Below are positions 34,156-38,208 of a stretch of DNA of 38,208 nt, in pieces. How positions within the stretch are numbered: the first letter of the stretch is position 1; the number at the start of each line of letters is the position of its first letter. A program made the position numbers and the translations under genes. The notes below the pieces were generated by a model. That model did not search any database. It had not been told where the DNA came from and worked only from the letters and a program-made list of their open reading frames with translations. Origin of the DNA: Phialocephala subalpina (Eukaryota > Ascomycota > Leotiomycetes > Helotiales > Mollisiaceae); NCBI GenBank assembly GCA_900073065.1, contig FJOG01000060.1:151310-189517 (forward strand). Reading direction: 5' to 3'.

Positions 34156-36469
34156 ATGTTGAGGGCCACTGCCGCTTCGAGGAGATTAGCATTGCTAAGA
34201 TCCAATTCAGCTGCGCCTCTTCGATTCTTTCACCGAAGTCCTGTTCGAAGAGATCCCAACTCCAATGAGATCCCGATCGAAGTTCTGCGACAAATCCGAA
34301 AACGCCAAAAAGAATTCAGCGATACGGTCACATCCAAAGTCCCAGCAAAGCTTAAGGCGCGCGGCATTGTTGACGAAGATACAGTAGTTTCAAACTACGG
34401 AGCTTCGCCCGAGATTGAGAAGGAAGGCATTATCGGAGAAGATATAGTAGTGCCAGACCACGAAGCATCACCCGAGGTTGAGAAGGAAGAGGCCGCAGAG
34501 TTGAAGGTCCAGAAAAGGAAAACAACACGCAAAGCTGAAAATGAGGACGGAGCAGTTCCTCATGCCCCGAAACGCAGAAGCAGATCACCCCAAGTTGGAG
34601 GAGATACAGACCGTCCTAAAGCCCCAAAGCGCAGAGCTCCACCGAAAAAGAAGGATCCGGTTGCCCTCCCAGACCAGGAGGACACAATAGTACTGAGGTC
34701 ACCGCTCAGACCTGATAAAGCATTGAAGGGAACTAATATCAGGGATCCCGAGAACGTCCTCCAGACTCTTAAATGGGTGTTTGGGACACCTGGTCTTGTT
34801 AACAAAAAGTTGGGCGATACGAAGAGAATGAATGTCATCAGTGAGAGTCTTTGCGGTATGTCTTTTCTTGCTAGATTGTTTACGATAGTCACTAACTCGA
34901 GTAGATGACAGTATCGAACGGTTAAAACCCTCACTCGAGCAATACAAAGGCTGTGACATTCTCGACATAAATCCAGGTGCGGGCGTCTGGTCCTCGAAAC
35001 TGCACAACTATCTGCAGCCTCGATCACATATCCTTATGGAACCCGACGATGCTGCATATCGGCGACTTCTGCAGCCACTTCTCGACGAGCCGAAATCAAC
35101 ATATAAACTATTACCAACATCTGGCATTGTATGGTCACAACTAGAGAAGATTCTTTCCAAGAAATTCCTCCCTCACCAAGATGTCCTGCCCCAGGGCGAC
35201 CCCCGACTCGATCAGCCGAACACGTCCCTTCTGGTTGTTGCTAATCTAGGCTACAATCCGAAGAAACCCTACAGAGGGTTCAGCTCTCTCACCCAGCTGG
35301 TTATATATCAGTTCCTGAGCGCTATCAAAGCGCATTCTCTGTTTCACAGGTATGGGTTAATACGAATGTTGATCTGGGTCAGTGACGACGAGAGGTTCAA
35401 CGTTATTCCTCGTAATGTCCTATACCGGAAGAAGTCAGCTATTGAAATGGAGGTTTCCTGCCCAAATATAGCTGAGATCGCTTCCTCTACCAGTCTTGGC
35501 ACGGCAAAGATGGGTAGGGATCCGGCTCTGGACATGGAAAGCTTGCGACGAGTCATGAAAAGGATGGAAGAGAAGGGCATCAAGACCCCTCCAGGCCGTG
35601 AGAGCGTTCTGATGGACCAATTGAGTCGAGGATCAACTGAGGCGGCGGACAGGTGGAAATGGGATCGCCCGAATGCAAAAGCCAAACTGCAACAATTGAG
35701 CGAAGGCTTACACATCGATGCAAATGGCACTGCCTGGGGAGTTGATCAGGAGAGAATGACCCAATATAGAACGGTAGCTGCTCAAAGAAATTACCTGCAC
35801 AAACAAACGCAAGAGCTGCGCACCCTCATTGAGGATCACAACACGATCGCAATGATGGAGAAGGATCTCGCCATGGGTACGCCCGGGGATGCGCAAGCAG
35901 TTCGAGAAGACCTCGCAAGGCGCCAAGCATCATTCAATGAACGTTACCAGAAGCTAAATTTAAAGATACAGCCAGAGTTCCACTCTTGGGCCGACAACGC
36001 ACGCGCCTTCCACGAGCAGCTTCTTGTTTGGGATCGTCGAGAATCCGAACCATTGCGGGCACGCGCTGACGAGTTCTATCCTTCAACAAAGGAAATGGCT
36101 TTGTTTGACCTTCAACCTTCAGCACAATGGCCTGTCCTTAAGGAAGACTTCCCACAGAATGATGAGGTTCTCGAATACATCCTCGCACAGCTCACGCCTA
36201 CACCTACACAGTCTTGCAAGAAGGGTCTCAAATCTCTTTGGCCCGGCGCTCTGGAATGGTTGACTGAGCACTGTCCTTCTCTTACAGATCCTGCTAAAGG
36301 CGGTTGTAGAGATCTTGAGACGTTACCGGTGCGGCGGATTACCATTGAAATGTATCGCGAGATTCTTGAGGCGTGGGCGAACTGGCCTTGGAAGCCGTCA
36401 AGATGGGATGTCATGGCAAAGATCGGTTCGGTGCATTTTGACCCAGATGCGCGGGAGGAGGATGAGTGA
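34156..36469 (+). CDS. MTF1: Mitochondrial KsgA/Dim1-like protein (MTF1/mtTFB-type transcription factor)
   Basis: Homolog of rRNA adenine dimethylases that in fungi serve as the mitochondrial RNA polymerase specificity factor Mtf1. Two exons, 34156-34855 and 34905-36469, with a 49-bp phase-1 intron (branch ACTAAC); 754 residues. The first about 32 residues are an Arg-rich, acid-free presequence (MLRATAASRRLALLRSNS). Residues 60-190 are a low-complexity, charged region with an imperfect 21-residue repeat (GIVDEDTVVSNYGASPEIEKE, then GIIGEDIVVPDHEASPEVEKE) and basic nuclear-signal-like clusters. The methyltransferase fold begins near 240, with the SAM-binding motif I DILDINPGAGVWS at 250-262 and the acidic motif II (HILMEPDDAAY). 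LLVVANLGYNP stands where active dimethylases have an NxPY-type motif (NLGY here), so methylation activity is doubtful. A long C-terminal extension exceeds yeast Mtf1. The start ATG is at 34,156; a TTG precedes it. Confidence 0.8.
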
Positions 36470-37789
36470 GCTTCAAGGACTTGTATTCATGCGTGTACTT
36501 GACAGACCAGGTCCACTGTAGATTGGGTCGTTAGTGATGAGCTATCTTCATTGACCGTCTTTGAGCTTTACTGGTTCATGTATTTCTATGTACATCTTGT
36601 ATATATAGATTACTCTCAAGAGGACATGCGGCTCCCTGGGAAACATCCACATACCACTCTTCTGTGATCGTTGGGCGACTGGCAATTCGACAGAAAAGGG
36701 GTCACTACGTGACTACACATCACCAGACCGTCAATTTTGTATCTTGACTCTGAATGTTCCCAGTAGTCTCAGGCTCCGTTCCCCCCAGAGCTTCCCTACA
36801 CCTAACAAACATTATAAGACCAAGAAAGATCGTACCCCTCCCGGAAGTCACCATCATCCAGGCTAATATCAGTCGAGCTAGTGCTGAACTAGCCATAATC
36901 CTCAGGAAACTACCACCTTCCTTCATCAACAATACATCATTTTCATCCAAAAGCCTTCCTGCCTTCCAGCACATCTCTTCGTCGTTCATGGAGTAGCATC
37001 TCCAAACTTCATTTGTCAATCGGCAAGGCGCTGTCTTTGGAGTTGAGTTTATCTTGGGTAACAAATCTCATTGAAATCGATTCGTTTGTCTTGATTTCTA
37101 TTATAGCTTCCATGGTTCCTATTGGACGAATTGCTCAACGACTATCATTTCCGGTTCTCATGTTCTGCAATTGGACATGTATCAATTCCCAACACTTTAC
37201 CTTAGCCAAGTGAAACCCATTCTTCAAGTTCTCATGGCGCTATACACGATCGCGAGGCGCAAGATACGTTTCCGTAATTGGTCACCGTGATTGGTGGCGT
37301 ACTCTATATTCAAGACGTATGAACACTTGCCTCACAGCCTCATGCGGGTCCAGGCAGCTGGAACAACTTAATTTCCCTCTTCGCACTTCTCGTTCCATCC
37401 ATTTTTCACGTTGCAATTCCCAGTATATACCGATTGGACAACGGCAGCTTTTGAAGGACATGTGGCATCAATTCAATGTCTTCATCAACCGTATTCGACT
37501 ACACGTCGCTATCCTTAGCGCTCGTGCATCGCGAAGGGCAGCCGTCCGAGATCCGAATCGTGACTCTACAGCCAGGCTTGTGGGATTCTCCTATCCGCTG
37601 CCATCTATCAGTAGTTGATGCTCGCGATGTTGAATATTGTGTATGGTGTTGTGGCGCCAACAGCAGCAGGTTACCATCATTCCTTGGTGAGCACCTGTAT
37701 GCAGCCAGGGTAGGTACGTCCGTACCGGGTGTGGGTAGTTGGCTCGCTCTTGCCTCGCCTCCCTGAAAAGCAAATTCTTTAGCGAGGAC
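36470..37789. other. 3' spacer towards the right AT-rich edge
   Basis: About 1.3 kb with only one weak gene candidate (36,720-36,989, -). Overlapping frames at 37,300-37,870 on both strands lack motifs. The beginning is the 3' UTR of the mitochondrial factor gene. Confidence 0.4.
36720..36989 (-). CDS. Possible small membrane protein, 89 residues (weak)
   Basis: An ATG-started frame whose product has an acidic N-terminus (MNDEEMCWKAGRLLDENDV), a hydrophobic segment at about 36-66 (ASSALARLILAWMM and GTIFLGLIMFV, possibly two short helices) and a polar tail. There is no recognised family, no intron and no second line of evidence. The frame extends upstream without another ATG, so a 5' exon may be missing. 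It could be chance. Confidence 0.25.
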   Translation of the reverse strand: MNDEEMCWKAGRLLDENDVLLMKEGGSFLRIMASSALARLILAWMMVTSGRGTIFLGLIMFVRCREALGGTEPETTGNIQSQDTKLTVW

Positions 37790-38084
37790 CCTATATTTGA
37801 GTGAAGGGCTAGCGGGCGATATTATAAATCTAAGAGCAAGTTGGATACACCTAAACTTTTTCGACAACCTAGTATAAAACTCTATAATAGAAAAAAGAGT
37901 TTATATTCGACGATTCGAATAAGTTTCGATGGTATAAATAATTATTTGTATATTCCTAATTACTTATAAAATCTTCCCTTTTATTCTCGATTACTTCTTA
38001 TTTTCGATTACTTTTTATAACCTTTCTAATTCTATAGAAAATTAATATAATTATATAAAGCCTAAAATATAAACTCTTTATATA
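37790..38084. repeat. Right-hand AT-rich block
   Basis: Composition shifts to strongly AT-rich from about 37,800, with few C or G and no coding frame. It resembles the blocks at 1-235 and 14,041-14,400 and probably derives from RIP of a repeat, though the element is not identifiable. Confidence 0.65.

Positions 38085-38208
<124 letters not shown>

Overview
The window reads as nuclear DNA of a filamentous ascomycete (Pezizomycotina; Leotiomycetes is my best guess, from family resemblance only). The signs are short GT-AG introns (44-93 bp) with CTRAY-type branch sites, genes on both strands with 0.4-1.7 kb spacers, fungal-specific families, and AT-rich blocks of the kind left by repeat-induced point mutation (RIP). 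No bacterial or organellar gene organisation was seen.

Layout. The window starts and ends in AT-rich, gene-free DNA (1-235 and about 37,790-38,208, the latter ending in 31 perfect copies of TAAA). A third AT island lies at about 14,041-14,400. Left part: a full-length PDR/CDR-type ABC exporter (1443-6092, +) converges on a TOK-type two-pore potassium channel (6943-8958, -). Next comes a decayed Ppx/GppA (RTG2-like) pseudogene (10,173-12,110, -). Two paralogous four-helix MARVEL-like membrane protein genes (12,356-13,142, - and 14,819-15,668, +) are divergently arranged around the central AT island. Middle part: an F-box-like pseudogene (16,648-18,144, +), a small mitochondrial-type membrane protein (19,008-19,427, -), an intact secreted GH3 glycosidase (20,746-23,219, +), a 103-residue orphan (24,162-24,524, +), and a small secreted cysteine-rich protein with a Kex2-type propeptide (25,605-26,277, -). 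Right part: a pseudogene of a large fungal membrane protein (27,375-29,962, +), an 89-residue orphan (31,223-31,560, +), then a divergent housekeeping pair: the AMSH/Sst2-type JAMM deubiquitinase (32,080-33,754, -) and a mitochondrial Dim1/KsgA-like transcription factor or methyltransferase (34,156-36,469, +).

The region mixes intact genes with at least three genes broken by several independent lesions (single-base frameshifts, a 5-bp tandem duplication, nonsense codons, missing starts). The broken genes and the lineage-specific-looking genes lie between and beside the AT islands. The housekeeping pair sits in an undamaged block. I see no operon-like or biosynthetic-cluster logic linking the genes. 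The exporter, potassium channel, glycosidase and small secreted protein are all surface or secretory functions, but a shared pathway would be speculation.

The most interesting signals are the unrecognised Kex2-processed eight-cysteine secreted protein, which only becomes visible when four exons are spliced, the two MARVEL-like paralogs with identical intron phases around an AT island, and the lesion record in the three pseudogenes.
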